NCBI RefSeq assembly: GCF_042660205.1
Contig: NZ_JBHSTQ010000005.1
Span: 62,001 to 126,000 of the forward strand
From: Sporolactobacillus kofuensis
Lineage (GTDB): Bacteria > Bacillota > Bacilli > Bacillales > Sporolactobacillaceae
DNA: 64,000 nt
Direction of reading: 5' to 3'
Positions 24,619 to 34,040 of this stretch are shown piece after piece; the first letter of the stretch is position 1; every line of letters begins with the position of its first letter. Made by a program: the position numbers and the translations under genes. Below the pieces are notes generated by a model. It was not told the DNA's origin, searched no databases, and saw only the letters and a list, made by a program, of their open reading frames with translations.

Positions 24619-25766
24619 AGCAAAAAACGATTTTGCCAGGACAAACCATAGGCATTCTCGGCGGCGGTCAGCTGGGCCGGATGATGGCGATCAGTGCCAA
24701 ACAAATGGGGTATCGAATCGCTGTGCTTGATCCGGTTGACGATTGTCCGTGTGCTCAAGTTGCCGATGTCGCCATTGTTGCGGATTATGACGATCCCGAA
24801 GGCGCAAAGAAAATGGCAGCATGTGCCGACGTCGTAACCTATGAATTTGAAAATGTAGCTGTACAAACGGTGGACTACTTGCAGGAACACAGCTATCTTC
24901 CTCAAGGCGGCCACCTGCTTGAAATAACAAAAGACAGACTTAATGAGAAAGCGGCAATCCGTGAAGCAGGGTTGCCGGTTGTTCCCTATATGCCTGTCCG
25001 TACGCAGGATGAATTAAAGGCAGCGATTGATGAGATTGGATTTCCCTCTGTTCTGAAAACAACGCAAGGCGGTTATGATGGGAAGGGACAATACGTTCTT
25101 AATTCTGAAGAAGACCTTCAGGAAGCTCTTCCTTATGTGGGAAAGACACCGTTTGAACTGGAGAAATGGCTGCCTTTTGAAAAAGAAATTTCGGTTATTG
25201 TTGTACGCAGTACGGCTGGAGAAACCTCAGTCTTTCCAGTCGCTGAAAATATACATCGTCATAATATCCTTCATCATACTCTAGTGCCCGCAAGAATATC
25301 TGAAAGTCTGCGTATCGAAGCAACCGAACATGCTTTGCATCTCGCCGAAGCTCTTGAACTCGTCGGCACGCTGGCTGTTGAAATGTTTGTCGGTACGGAT
25401 GGAAAGGTTTACGTCAACGAGACAGCACCACGTCCACATAATTCCGGCCATTTCTCAATCAATGCATGTGAGACCTCTCAATTTGAACAGCACATCCGTG
25501 CAATATGTGGATTGCCGCTTTCCAGCACACAGCTTCTGAAACCGGTCATTATGATCAATATTCTTGGTGAACATGTTCAGCCGGTTTTGGACAAGATTGC
25601 ATTATTATCAGAAGCCCATCTTCATCTATATGGAAAAGATGAGGCGAAAACCGGACGTAAGATGGGACATCTCACCATTCTTGGTGAGACTGTGCAAGAA
25701 GCTATCGAGAGAGCAGAGAAATTAGGGATATGGAAAATTGAACAGGAAGTAGGTAAGCATTCATGA
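24615..25766 (+). CDS. purK: 5-(carboxyamino)imidazole ribonucleotide synthase PurK
   Basis: The protein has 383 residues, ATP-grasp fold. GILGGGQLGRMM at the N-terminus, KTTQGGYDGKGQYV in the ATP-binding loop, and NETAPRPHNSGH near residue 270-285 are diagnostic. It carboxylates AIR to N5-CAIR with ATP and bicarbonate. It overlaps purE and purB by ATGA junctions on both sides. Confidence 0.96.
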   Translation: MKQKTILPGQTIGILGGGQLGRMMAISAKQMGYRIAVLDPVDDCPCAQVADVAIVADYDDPEGAKKMAACADVVTYEFENVAVQTVDYLQEHSYLPQGGHLLEITKDRLNEKAAIREAGLPVVPYMPVRTQDELKAAIDEIGFPSVLKTTQGGYDGKGQYVLNSEEDLQEALPYVGKTPFELEKWLPFEKEISVIVVRSTAGETSVFPVAENIHRHNILHHTLVPARISESLRIEATEHALHLAEALELVGTLAVEMFVGTDGKVYVNETAPRPHNSGHFSINACETSQFEQHIRAICGLPLSSTQLLKPVIMINILGEHVQPVLDKIALLSEAHLHLYGKDEAKTGRKMGHLTILGETVQEAIERAEKLGIWKIEQEVGKHS

Positions 25767-27061
25767 TTGATCGTTATACGCGACCGGAAATGGGCGCCAT
25801 TTGGACAGAAGAAAATAGATATAAGGCTTGGCTGGAAGTCGAGATTCTTGCCTGTGCAGGTTGGTCCGAACTCGGGGAAATTCCTAAGGAAGATGTTGAA
25901 AGATTAAGGAAGAACGCAACGTTTACGGTTGACCGAATTCACGAGATCGAACAACAAACGCGCCATGATGTGGTTGCATTCACAAGAACAGTTTCCGAAT
26001 CGCTTGGCGAAGAAAAGAAATGGGTGCATTATGGCTTAACATCAACCGATGTTGTTGACACTGCACAAGGTTACCTGCTCAAGCAAGCGAATGAGATTCT
26101 AGTAAAAGATATTGAACACTTTATTGAAGTGATCCGCCAGAAGGCGAAAAAATATAAAAATACGGTCATGATGGGCCGTACCCATGGTGTACATGCGGAA
26201 CCAACAACGTTCGGCCTGGTTATGGCCTTGTGGTATGAGGAAATGAAACGCAACCTGGAACGCTTCAAACGGGCGGCTGATGAAGTACAATACGGCAAAC
26301 TTTCCGGAGCAGTCGGCACTTATGCAAATATTGATCCGGCCGTTGAAAACTATGTTTGTGAACATCTTGGGATTAAGCCGGCCCCGATTTCGACACAGGT
26401 GTTGCAACGTGACCGCCATGCACATTATATGTCTGTGCTTGCATTAATCGCTACTTCAATTGAAAAATTTGCGGTTGAGGTCCGTGGCCTGCAGCGTTCC
26501 GAAGTACGTGAAGTTGAAGAGTACTTTGCAAAAGGGCAAAAAGGTTCGTCCGCAATGCCGCATAAGCGCAACCCAATTGGCTCGGAGAATATGTGCGGGA
26601 TTGCACGTGTGATTCGCGGCTATATGATGACGGCTTACGATGACGTGCCACTCTGGCATGAACGCGATATTTCACACTCCTCAGCAGAACGCATTATTCT
26701 TCCGGACGCGACGATCGGATTGGATTATATGCTGAGCCGTTTCTCTAATATTCTAGAGAAACTGACTGTATTCCCTGAAAATATGAAACGGAACATGAAA
26801 CGTACCTTTGGTTTGATCTTCTCACAGCATGTACTGCTTGCTTTGATTGAAAAAGGACTAAGCCGAGAGGCTGCCTATGACATTGTTCAACCAAATGCCA
26901 TGAAGTCTTGGGAGACGGAAACACCATTTAAAGAAATCGTTGAAAACGATGAACGAATTACGAACAAACTGTCTCAGGCAGAAATTGACGCTTGCTTTGA
27001 TGAAACCTATCATCTGAAAAATGTTGACTTTATCTTTGAACGTTTAGGCTTGAATGACTAA
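25763..27061 (+). CDS. purB: Adenylosuccinate lyase PurB
   Basis: The protein has 432 residues, fumarase/aspartase superfamily. The signature loop GSSAMPHKRNPIGSE with the catalytic serine is at about residue 262-276; MGRTHGVHAEPTTFG carries the substrate-binding histidines. It removes fumarate from SAICAR and from adenylosuccinate, so it serves both the IMP and AMP branches. It is coupled to purK by a 4-bp overlap and separated from purC by 61 bp. Confidence 0.97.
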   Translation: MIDRYTRPEMGAIWTEENRYKAWLEVEILACAGWSELGEIPKEDVERLRKNATFTVDRIHEIEQQTRHDVVAFTRTVSESLGEEKKWVHYGLTSTDVVDTAQGYLLKQANEILVKDIEHFIEVIRQKAKKYKNTVMMGRTHGVHAEPTTFGLVMALWYEEMKRNLERFKRAADEVQYGKLSGAVGTYANIDPAVENYVCEHLGIKPAPISTQVLQRDRHAHYMSVLALIATSIEKFAVEVRGLQRSEVREVEEYFAKGQKGSSAMPHKRNPIGSENMCGIARVIRGYMMTAYDDVPLWHERDISHSSAERIILPDATIGLDYMLSRFSNILEKLTVFPENMKRNMKRTFGLIFSQHVLLALIEKGLSREAAYDIVQPNAMKSWETETPFKEIVENDERITNKLSQAEIDACFDETYHLKNVDFIFERLGLND

Positions 27062-27122
27062 TTGCTTCTAAAATAACCAGACGATCGTAATTCTGATCAA
27101 TAGTGTAAAAGGGGAAGATTAC

Positions 27123-27833
27123 ATGAGTCAGCTTTTATATGAAGGCAAAGCGAAAAAAATGTTCACAACGGATGACCCGAATGTGTTGCGTGTCGTTTAT
27201 AAAAATGATGCGACTGCATTTAATGGACAGAAAAAAGCGTCATTTGAAGGTAAAGGACGCTTGAACAATGCGATCTGCACAAAAATTTTCAAAATGCTTC
27301 AGCAGAAAAATGTACCCACCCACTACATTGACACCATTTCGGAGACCGAACAATTAGTAAAAGCCGTTTCAATTGTTCCGATTGAAGTCGTTGTTCGTAA
27401 TGTGGTTGCAGGTAGCCTATCCAAGCGTCTTGGTGTTGACGAAGGTGAGACACTTGGTCGGACAATCGTTGAATATTACTACAAAAGTGACGAACTTGGC
27501 GATCCGATGATTAACAGCGATCACGCACTGGCGATGGAGATCGCAACAAAAGACGAACTGGCGGAAATCCGTCGCTTGGCACTGACCGTAAATGACGCCC
27601 TTCAGGCCTTTTTCTCAGAAGCAGGCATTCTTCTTGTCGACTTCAAACTAGAATTTGGCAAACTGAAAGAAACAGGCAAGATTGTGCTCGCTGATGAAAT
27701 CTCGCCGGACAGCTGTCGTCTATGGGATAAGGAAACGCATGAGAAACTGGATAAAGATGTGTTCCGTCGCAATATAGCTGATCTTCCGGAAACCTATGAA
27801 AAATTGCTGAAACGTTTGGAGGATGTCAAATGA
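27123..27833 (+). CDS. purC: SAICAR synthetase PurC
   Basis: The protein has 236 residues. LLYEGKAKKMF at the start, VRNVVAGSLSKRLG in the middle and DFKLEFGKLKETG plus DEISPDSCRLWD at the end are the PurC motifs. It joins aspartate to CAIR with ATP. ATG follows AAAGGGGAAGATTAC. The stop overlaps purS by ATGA. Confidence 0.97.
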   Translation: MSQLLYEGKAKKMFTTDDPNVLRVVYKNDATAFNGQKKASFEGKGRLNNAICTKIFKMLQQKNVPTHYIDTISETEQLVKAVSIVPIEVVVRNVVAGSLSKRLGVDEGETLGRTIVEYYYKSDELGDPMINSDHALAMEIATKDELAEIRRLALTVNDALQAFFSEAGILLVDFKLEFGKLKETGKIVLADEISPDSCRLWDKETHEKLDKDVFRRNIADLPETYEKLLKRLEDVK

Positions 27834-28081
27834 AAAAGGTGAAGGTGTACATTACATTGAAGGAAAGCGTGCTTGATCCTCAAGGACAGGCTGTCATGCA
27901 GTCGCTTCATAATATGGACTATAAAAATGTTAAAGACGTCCGTATTGGTAAATATATTGAACTCCAAATGGAAGATTCAGCAGATGTTGCAACGCAGGTC
28001 GATACGGTTTGTGACAAACTGCTCGCGAATACTGTGATTGAGAATTATCGATATGAAATCGAGGAGGATGTTCATTCGTGA
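27830..28081 (+). CDS. purS: FGAM synthase subunit PurS
   Basis: The protein has 83 residues. KVKVYITLKESVLDPQG and VKDVRIGKYIEL are typical. PurS bridges PurQ and the small-type PurL in the three-part formylglycinamidine ribonucleotide synthase of Gram-positive bacteria. It overlaps purC and purQ by 4 bp each. Confidence 0.96.
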   Translation: MKKVKVYITLKESVLDPQGQAVMQSLHNMDYKNVKDVRIGKYIELQMEDSADVATQVDTVCDKLLANTVIENYRYEIEEDVHS

Positions 28082-28770
28082 AAACCGCAGTCATTGTTTT
28101 TCCCGGTTCAAACTGCGATCAGGATATGTATTATGCGATTAAAGACGGACTCGGTGAAGAAGTAGACTATGTGTGGCATGCGGAAACCTCGCTGGACGGC
28201 TATGATGCAATTATGATTCCAGGCGGCTTTTCCTATGGTGACTATTTACGTTCAGGTGCGATTGCCCGTTTCGCAGGCATCATGCCTGCAGTTATTGAAG
28301 CTGCAAACCAGGGCAAACCAGTGCTTGGTGTCTGCAATGGTTTTCAGATTCTTCTCGAAGCAGGTTTGCTTCCCGGAGCGATGCTGAAGAACAAACATTT
28401 GAAATTCATCTGCGATATGGTGAATCTTAAGGTAGAGAATAATCAAACACAATTTACGAAGCTCTATGATAAAAACGAAATCATTGGCATTCCGATTGCG
28501 CATGGCGAAGGCAACTATTTCTGCGATGACGCGACATTGAAAGAATTACAAGACAATAATCGTATTGTCTTCACTTATTCAGGAGAGAATCCAAATGGAT
28601 CAAGAGCTGATATCGCCGGCATTATTAACCCTGCTGGAAATGTGCTTGGTATGATGCCGCATCCGGAACGCGCCGCAGATGCACTGCTCGGCAGCGCCGA
28701 TGGTCTACGCTTGTTCCAGTCAATCCTAAATCATTGGAGGGAATCCACACATGCCGCTTACACATCTTGA
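28078..28770 (+). CDS. purQ: FGAM synthase glutaminase subunit PurQ
   Basis: The protein has 230 residues, class I glutamine amidotransferase. The nucleophile Cys is in LGVCNGFQ, and the His/Glu pair is in MMPHPERA. It supplies ammonia to PurL. GTG start, coupled to purS; its last 20 bp overlap the start of purL. Confidence 0.97.
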   Translation: MKTAVIVFPGSNCDQDMYYAIKDGLGEEVDYVWHAETSLDGYDAIMIPGGFSYGDYLRSGAIARFAGIMPAVIEAANQGKPVLGVCNGFQILLEAGLLPGAMLKNKHLKFICDMVNLKVENNQTQFTKLYDKNEIIGIPIAHGEGNYFCDDATLKELQDNNRIVFTYSGENPNGSRADIAGIINPAGNVLGMMPHPERAADALLGSADGLRLFQSILNHWRESTHAAYTS

Positions 28771-30973
28771 ACCATCACCGGATCAGATCGAACAAGACAA
28801 AGTGTATCGAACAATGGGTCTGACTGAGGAAGAATATCAGAAGGTTAAAAAACTGCTTGGTCGTAAACCGAATTATACCGAAACAGGTTTATTTTCGGTA
28901 ATGTGGTCGGAACACTGCAGCTATAAAACCTCAAAACCGGTACTGAAATATTTCCCGACAACTGGGGAGCATGTGCTTCAAGGACCGGGTGAAGGTGCTG
29001 GAATCGTCGATATTGGTGATGGACAGGCTGTGGTTTTTAAAATTGAAAGTCATAATCATCCTTCTGCCATTGAACCGTATCAAGGCGCTGCAACCGGCGT
29101 CGGCGGTATTATCCGCGACGTCTTCTCGATGGGTGCTCGCCCGGTTGCACTGCTTGACTCACTACGCTTTGGAAATCTGGACAATTCACGTGTCCGCTAT
29201 TTGTTTGAAGAAGTGGTCAGCGGCATAGCTGGCTATGGTAACTGCATTGGCATCCCAACTGTAGGCGGAGAACTGCAGTTTGATCCTTGTTATAACGGTA
29301 ATCCGCTCGTTAATGCGATGTGTGTCGGCATCATGAACCATGAAGATATCCAGGTTGGTCAAGCACGAGGCATTGGAAACACGGTGATGTATGTAGGTGC
29401 AAGTACAGGCCGCGACGGGATTAATGGAGCAACGTTCGCTTCTGAAGAAATTTCCGAGAAATCGGATGAAAAGCGTTCGGCTGTGCAGGTTGGCGATCCA
29501 TTCATGGAAAAACTGCTTGTTGAAGCATGTCTGGAACTCACGAAACATGAAGCACTTGTCGGCATTCAGGATATGGGTGCTGCAGGTCTCGTTTCTTCCG
29601 CAAGTGAAATGGCGGCAAAAGCTGGTGTTGGTATCCATATGAATTTGGATCTTATTCCCCAACGTGAAACAGAAATGACACCATATGAAATGATGCTTTC
29701 TGAATCACAGGAACGGATGCTTATTGTGATTAAGAAAGGTAGCGAAGAAGAGATCAAAGCGATTTTTGCTCGCTGGGGTCTTCACGCCGTCGCTGTTGGT
29801 GAGGTTATCGAAGAAGAAGTACTTCGCCTTGAACATAAAGGTAAGATTGTTGCGGATGTTCCTTCTGATTCACTGGCTTCTGCTCCAGTTCGTCATATGC
29901 CATCCAAAGTTCCGGCTTCTTATCTTGCAAATCAATCCGCATCGGCATGGATTCCGGAGATTACTAATTTTGAAAAAACAATTAAGAAATTACTTGCTCA
30001 GCCAACCCATGCTTCTAAGGAATGGGTGACTCGCCAGTATGACTATATGGTGCAAACCAATACAGTTGTTGCACCGGGTTCCGACGCAGCAGTTGTTCGT
30101 GTTCGTGGAACAAATAAAGGCCTCGCCATGACTACAGATTGTAATGCAAAATATCTGGCCCTTGATCCGAATGTAGGCGGGAAAATTGCAGTCGCAGAAG
30201 CTTCAAGAAACATTATCTGCTCCGGCGGTGTTCCACTCGCAATTACCGATTGCCTGAACTTTGGTAGCCCTGAAAATCCGGAAGTTTTCTGGCAAATCGA
30301 TGAATCCGTTAAAGGTATGGCCAAGGCATGCGACGTATTGAAAACGCCGGTTATTTCCGGAAATGTTTCTCTTTACAATGAAACAGATCGCGGAGCCATT
30401 GATCCAACTCCGGTCGTCGGTATGGTTGGTCTTGTTGAGAATCTTGATCATGTAATGACCGCACCGTTCAAAAATGAAGGTGACGCAGTGTATGTCATTG
30501 GTCAAGCAAATCCGGAATTTGGCGGAAGCGCATTGCAGATTTTGATGGATGGCGAAGTAAGTGGCAAAGCTCCTGTTCTTGATCTTGAACTTGAAAAAAA
30601 TCGTCAGGGACTCGTGCTCAAAGCGATTAAATCAGGTTATCTTGCTTCGGCACATGACATTTCTGAAGGCGGGCTTGCGCTTGCAATTGCTGAATCGTTA
30701 TTTGGCACAGAATTTGGCTGTGATCTCCATTTTAATTCGGATCCTGCAGTAGAGCTTTTCGCTGAAACACAATCACGTTATCTCGTTACTGTTCCAGAAG
30801 CATCGAAGAGCGCTTTCGAATCTCTGATTGAAGATGCCGTTCTTGTAGGTAAAGTTACACGTAGTGAAAAGATAAACCTAGACTTTGAAGCATCAACCGT
30901 AACTCTGAACCGGACAGAACTTGAAAATGAATGGAGAGGTGCTCTGTCATGCATTATGTCGGCAAAGAACTGA
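28751..30973 (+). CDS. purL: FGAM synthase subunit PurL (small type)
   Basis: The protein has 740 residues, the small PurL without a fused glutaminase domain, which fits the presence of purS and purQ. SVMWSEHCSYKTS, ESHNHPSAIEPYQGAATGVGG and DCNAKYLALDPN mark the two AIR-synthase-like halves. It makes FGAM from FGAR with ATP and ammonia. ATG 28751 lies within the end of purQ after GGAGGGAA. Confidence 0.97.
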   Translation: MPLTHLEPSPDQIEQDKVYRTMGLTEEEYQKVKKLLGRKPNYTETGLFSVMWSEHCSYKTSKPVLKYFPTTGEHVLQGPGEGAGIVDIGDGQAVVFKIESHNHPSAIEPYQGAATGVGGIIRDVFSMGARPVALLDSLRFGNLDNSRVRYLFEEVVSGIAGYGNCIGIPTVGGELQFDPCYNGNPLVNAMCVGIMNHEDIQVGQARGIGNTVMYVGASTGRDGINGATFASEEISEKSDEKRSAVQVGDPFMEKLLVEACLELTKHEALVGIQDMGAAGLVSSASEMAAKAGVGIHMNLDLIPQRETEMTPYEMMLSESQERMLIVIKKGSEEEIKAIFARWGLHAVAVGEVIEEEVLRLEHKGKIVADVPSDSLASAPVRHMPSKVPASYLANQSASAWIPEITNFEKTIKKLLAQPTHASKEWVTRQYDYMVQTNTVVAPGSDAAVVRVRGTNKGLAMTTDCNAKYLALDPNVGGKIAVAEASRNIICSGGVPLAITDCLNFGSPENPEVFWQIDESVKGMAKACDVLKTPVISGNVSLYNETDRGAIDPTPVVGMVGLVENLDHVMTAPFKNEGDAVYVIGQANPEFGGSALQILMDGEVSGKAPVLDLELEKNRQGLVLKAIKSGYLASAHDISEGGLALAIAESLFGTEFGCDLHFNSDPAVELFAETQSRYLVTVPEASKSAFESLIEDAVLVGKVTRSEKINLDFEASTVTLNRTELENEWRGALSCIMSAKN

Positions 30974-32373
30974 ATGAAGAATGTGCGGTATTTGGTATTT
31001 GGGGACATGAAAATGCGGCGAAGTTGACGTACTACGGTCTTCACAGCATGCAGCACCGCGGCCAGGAAGGTGCAGGCATTGCGGTATCCGATGGAAAACA
31101 CATCTATGACCATAAGGGACTTGGATTGGTTAATGATGTGTTTGATCACGATAAACTGGAAGAACTAAGTATAGGTCATGCAGCCATTGGTCATGTCCGT
31201 TACTCAACACAAGGCGGGAACAGTTACGCCAATGTACAGCCACTTGTTTTCCGTTCACAAAAAGATTCACTGTCGATCGCACATAATGGAAATTTGGTGA
31301 ATGCTCATAAACTGAAGGGTGAACTTGAAGAACGCGGTAGCATTTTTCAAACCACTTCCGATACAGAAGTGATTGCCCACCTAATTAAGCGTGATTATGC
31401 TGAGAATTTTATTGAAAGTGTAAAACATGCGTTGTCTGTAATTAAAGGCGCCTATGCGCTTGCCATGCTGACTGAACATCAACTCATTGCTGCTCTTGAT
31501 CCGAATGGACTGCGTCCACTCTCTCTTGGTAAGTTAGGTGATGCTTGGGTTGTCGCATCGGAAACCTGTGCGTTTGATCTGATTGGTGCAACCTTTGTTC
31601 GTGATATCAATCCGGGTGAAATTCTGGTGATTGATAATGAAGGGCTTCATTCGGATTTCTTTACCAACCGGACGGAACCCGCAATCTGCAGTATGGAATA
31701 CATCTACTTTTCGCGGCCTGACAGCAACATTCAAGGAATCAATATCCATGCGGCGCGAAAGAATCTCGGTCGTATGCTTGCACAAGAAGCGCCGGTTGAA
31801 GCGGATGTTGTTACCGGTGTTCCCGATTCCAGTATTTCTGCTGCAATCGGTTATGCGGAAACAACAGGTATTCCGTATGAATTAGGGATGATCAAGAACC
31901 GTTATGTTGGTCGAACGTTCATTCAGCCGTCTCAAGAATTGCGTGAACAAGGGGTTAAGATGAAGCTCTCTGCAGTACGTGCAATTGTCGAAGGCAAGCG
32001 TGTGGTGATGGTTGACGATTCAATCGTTCGCGGTACGACAAGCCGAAGAATTGTCGGCATGCTTCGTGATGCTGGTGCAACTGAAGTTCATGTCCGCATC
32101 AGTTCACCGCCGATTACCCATCCTTGCTTCTACGGTATCGATACTTCCACCACATCAGAACTGATTGCATCGACGCATTCAGTAGAAGATATCCGCAAAT
32201 TGATTGGTGCGGACTCACTTGTTTATCTGAGTGTTGAAGGTATGCAAAAGGCAATCGGACGCAATCCTGCAATGAAGAACTGCGGACAGTGCATGGCTTG
32301 CTTCACGGGCAAGTACCCAACGGAAATTTATCCGGATACGGTCCTGCCGCATGAAAAAGAACTGCTTGTCTGA
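30949..32373 (+). CDS. purF: Amidophosphoribosyltransferase PurF
   Basis: The protein has 474 residues. The N-terminal nucleophile is Cys12 in NEECAVFG, so an 11-residue propeptide is removed, as in B. subtilis. The PRPP loop is VVMVDDSIVRGTTS, and the iron-sulfur cluster cysteines include CGQCMACF. It makes phosphoribosylamine from PRPP and glutamine, the first committed step. ATG 30949 is preferred to an upstream in-frame ATG (30931) because GGAGAGGTG lies between them. It overlaps purL by 25 bp. Confidence 0.96.
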   Translation: MHYVGKELNEECAVFGIWGHENAAKLTYYGLHSMQHRGQEGAGIAVSDGKHIYDHKGLGLVNDVFDHDKLEELSIGHAAIGHVRYSTQGGNSYANVQPLVFRSQKDSLSIAHNGNLVNAHKLKGELEERGSIFQTTSDTEVIAHLIKRDYAENFIESVKHALSVIKGAYALAMLTEHQLIAALDPNGLRPLSLGKLGDAWVVASETCAFDLIGATFVRDINPGEILVIDNEGLHSDFFTNRTEPAICSMEYIYFSRPDSNIQGINIHAARKNLGRMLAQEAPVEADVVTGVPDSSISAAIGYAETTGIPYELGMIKNRYVGRTFIQPSQELREQGVKMKLSAVRAIVEGKRVVMVDDSIVRGTTSRRIVGMLRDAGATEVHVRISSPPITHPCFYGIDTSTTSELIASTHSVEDIRKLIGADSLVYLSVEGMQKAIGRNPAMKNCGQCMACFTGKYPTEIYPDTVLPHEKELLV

Positions 32374-32384
32374 GGAGGTTCATA

Positions 32385-33425
32385 ATGGCGAATGCGTATA
32401 AGAAGGCTGGCGTGAACATAGAAGCCGGCTATGAGACTGTGGGACGAATCAAGAAACATGTACAACGTACCTTCCGTCCGGAAGTAATTGGCGGTTTGGG
32501 CGGTTTCGGCGGAGCCATTGATTTGTCGCAGATGAATATGAAAGAACCTGTGCTTGTTTCAGGCACTGATGGTGTCGGTACGAAGTTGATGATCGCTTTT
32601 GCAACGGATCGTCATGACACCGTAGGCATTGATGCGGTAGCAATGTGCGTGAACGATATCGTGACGCAAGGCGCAGAACCGCTCTATTTTCTAGATTATC
32701 TTGCCTGTTCAGCACTGAAACCGGAAAAAGCAGAAGCGATTGTCAAGGGCATTGCCGATGGCTGTGCGGATGCTGGCTGTGCACTAATTGGTGGTGAGAC
32801 TGCGGAAATGCCGGGAATGTATCAAGAAGACGATTATGACATTGCCGGTTTTTCGGTGGGTGTTGTTGAAAAATCGAAACGAATTACCGGGGACAAAGTG
32901 AAGCCGGGTGATGTGCTGATCGGTCTAGCATCTAATGGCATCCACAGTAATGGCTTTTCACTCGTTCGAAAGCTTGTGGCCGATGCCGGTCTCAAGTATA
33001 GCGACGCCTTTGCTCCCAATCCTGATCAAACCGTTGGCGACGTACTCCTAACCCCGACAAGAATCTATGTCAAACCGGTACTTCATCTGCTCAAATCGAT
33101 CGATGTACATGGGATCGCTCATATCACCGGAGGCGGCTTTTACGAGAACGTACCGCGAATGTTCCCTGAAGGGGTTACTGCAGAAATTCGTACGGATGCT
33201 TGGCAAATGCCTACTGTATTCCAGTGGCTGAAAAAGCTGGGCAATCTCCAAAAAGATGACATGTTCCACACCTTTAATATGGGCATTGGTTTGGTCTTGG
33301 CGATTGCTCCTGAAGATAAAAAGAAGACGATGGAAACACTGGTTGCTTCCGGGGAAACGCCCTATGAGATTGGAAAAGTTATTGAAGGTCATGAATTGAC
33401 GTTGGTGAACCGTAATGAAGCATAA
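32385..33425 (+). CDS. purM: AIR synthetase PurM
   Basis: The protein has 346 residues. GFGGAIDL, SGTDGVGTKLM, GGETAEMPGMY and HITGGGFYENVPRM are diagnostic of PurM. It cyclises FGAM to AIR with ATP. GAGGAGG precedes the ATG; the last 11 bp overlap purN. Confidence 0.97.
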   Translation: MANAYKKAGVNIEAGYETVGRIKKHVQRTFRPEVIGGLGGFGGAIDLSQMNMKEPVLVSGTDGVGTKLMIAFATDRHDTVGIDAVAMCVNDIVTQGAEPLYFLDYLACSALKPEKAEAIVKGIADGCADAGCALIGGETAEMPGMYQEDDYDIAGFSVGVVEKSKRITGDKVKPGDVLIGLASNGIHSNGFSLVRKLVADAGLKYSDAFAPNPDQTVGDVLLTPTRIYVKPVLHLLKSIDVHGIAHITGGGFYENVPRMFPEGVTAEIRTDAWQMPTVFQWLKKLGNLQKDDMFHTFNMGIGLVLAIAPEDKKKTMETLVASGETPYEIGKVIEGHELTLVNRNEA

Positions 33426-33984
33426 AATTGCCGTATTTGCATCGGGACATGGAACAAATTTTGTTGCGATTAACGAGGCTGTTCAAATGGGAAAAATTCC
33501 GGCAACCATCGAATTGCTCGTTTGTGATCAACCGGGCGCAGCGGTCATAGAACGCGCGAAAGAAGCCGGAGTGAGCACGTTGGTTGTTTCAAGAAAAGAC
33601 TATGCGTCCAAAGCAGCCTTTGAACAAGCCATTGCAGATGCATGTAGAGAACATGAAGTAGCTTATATTTTTCTTGCAGGCTATATGCGGATTCTTGGCA
33701 AAGTGATGCTGACTGCTTATCCGCATCGCATTATTAATATACATCCTTCATTGTTACCGTCTTTTACGGGATTGGATGCGATTGGCCAAGCCTTTGAAAA
33801 GGGCGTTAAGATTACGGGCATCACGATCCACTATGTCGATGAAGGCATGGATACCGGACCGATTATTGCACAAGCTGCTGTTCCGGTAAAAGATGACGAT
33901 ACAATTGAGACGCTAGAAACGCGCATTCATGAAACAGAGCACAAACTGTATCCCGAAACGATCGCGAAACTATTGAGTGAATAA
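33415..33984 (+). CDS. purN: GAR transformylase PurN
   Basis: The protein has 189 residues. The catalytic Asn/His pair is in IINIHPSLLPSF and the Asp in DEGMDTGPII. It transfers formyl from 10-formyltetrahydrofolate to GAR. Starts inside purM (11-bp overlap). Confidence 0.96.
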   Translation: MKHKIAVFASGHGTNFVAINEAVQMGKIPATIELLVCDQPGAAVIERAKEAGVSTLVVSRKDYASKAAFEQAIADACREHEVAYIFLAGYMRILGKVMLTAYPHRIINIHPSLLPSFTGLDAIGQAFEKGVKITGITIHYVDEGMDTGPIIAQAAVPVKDDDTIETLETRIHETEHKLYPETIAKLLSE

Positions 33985-34040
33985 CCAAAAACACAGAATC
34001 AGTTATTGAGAACATCCGAAAAGAGAAAGGGAGAATTGAA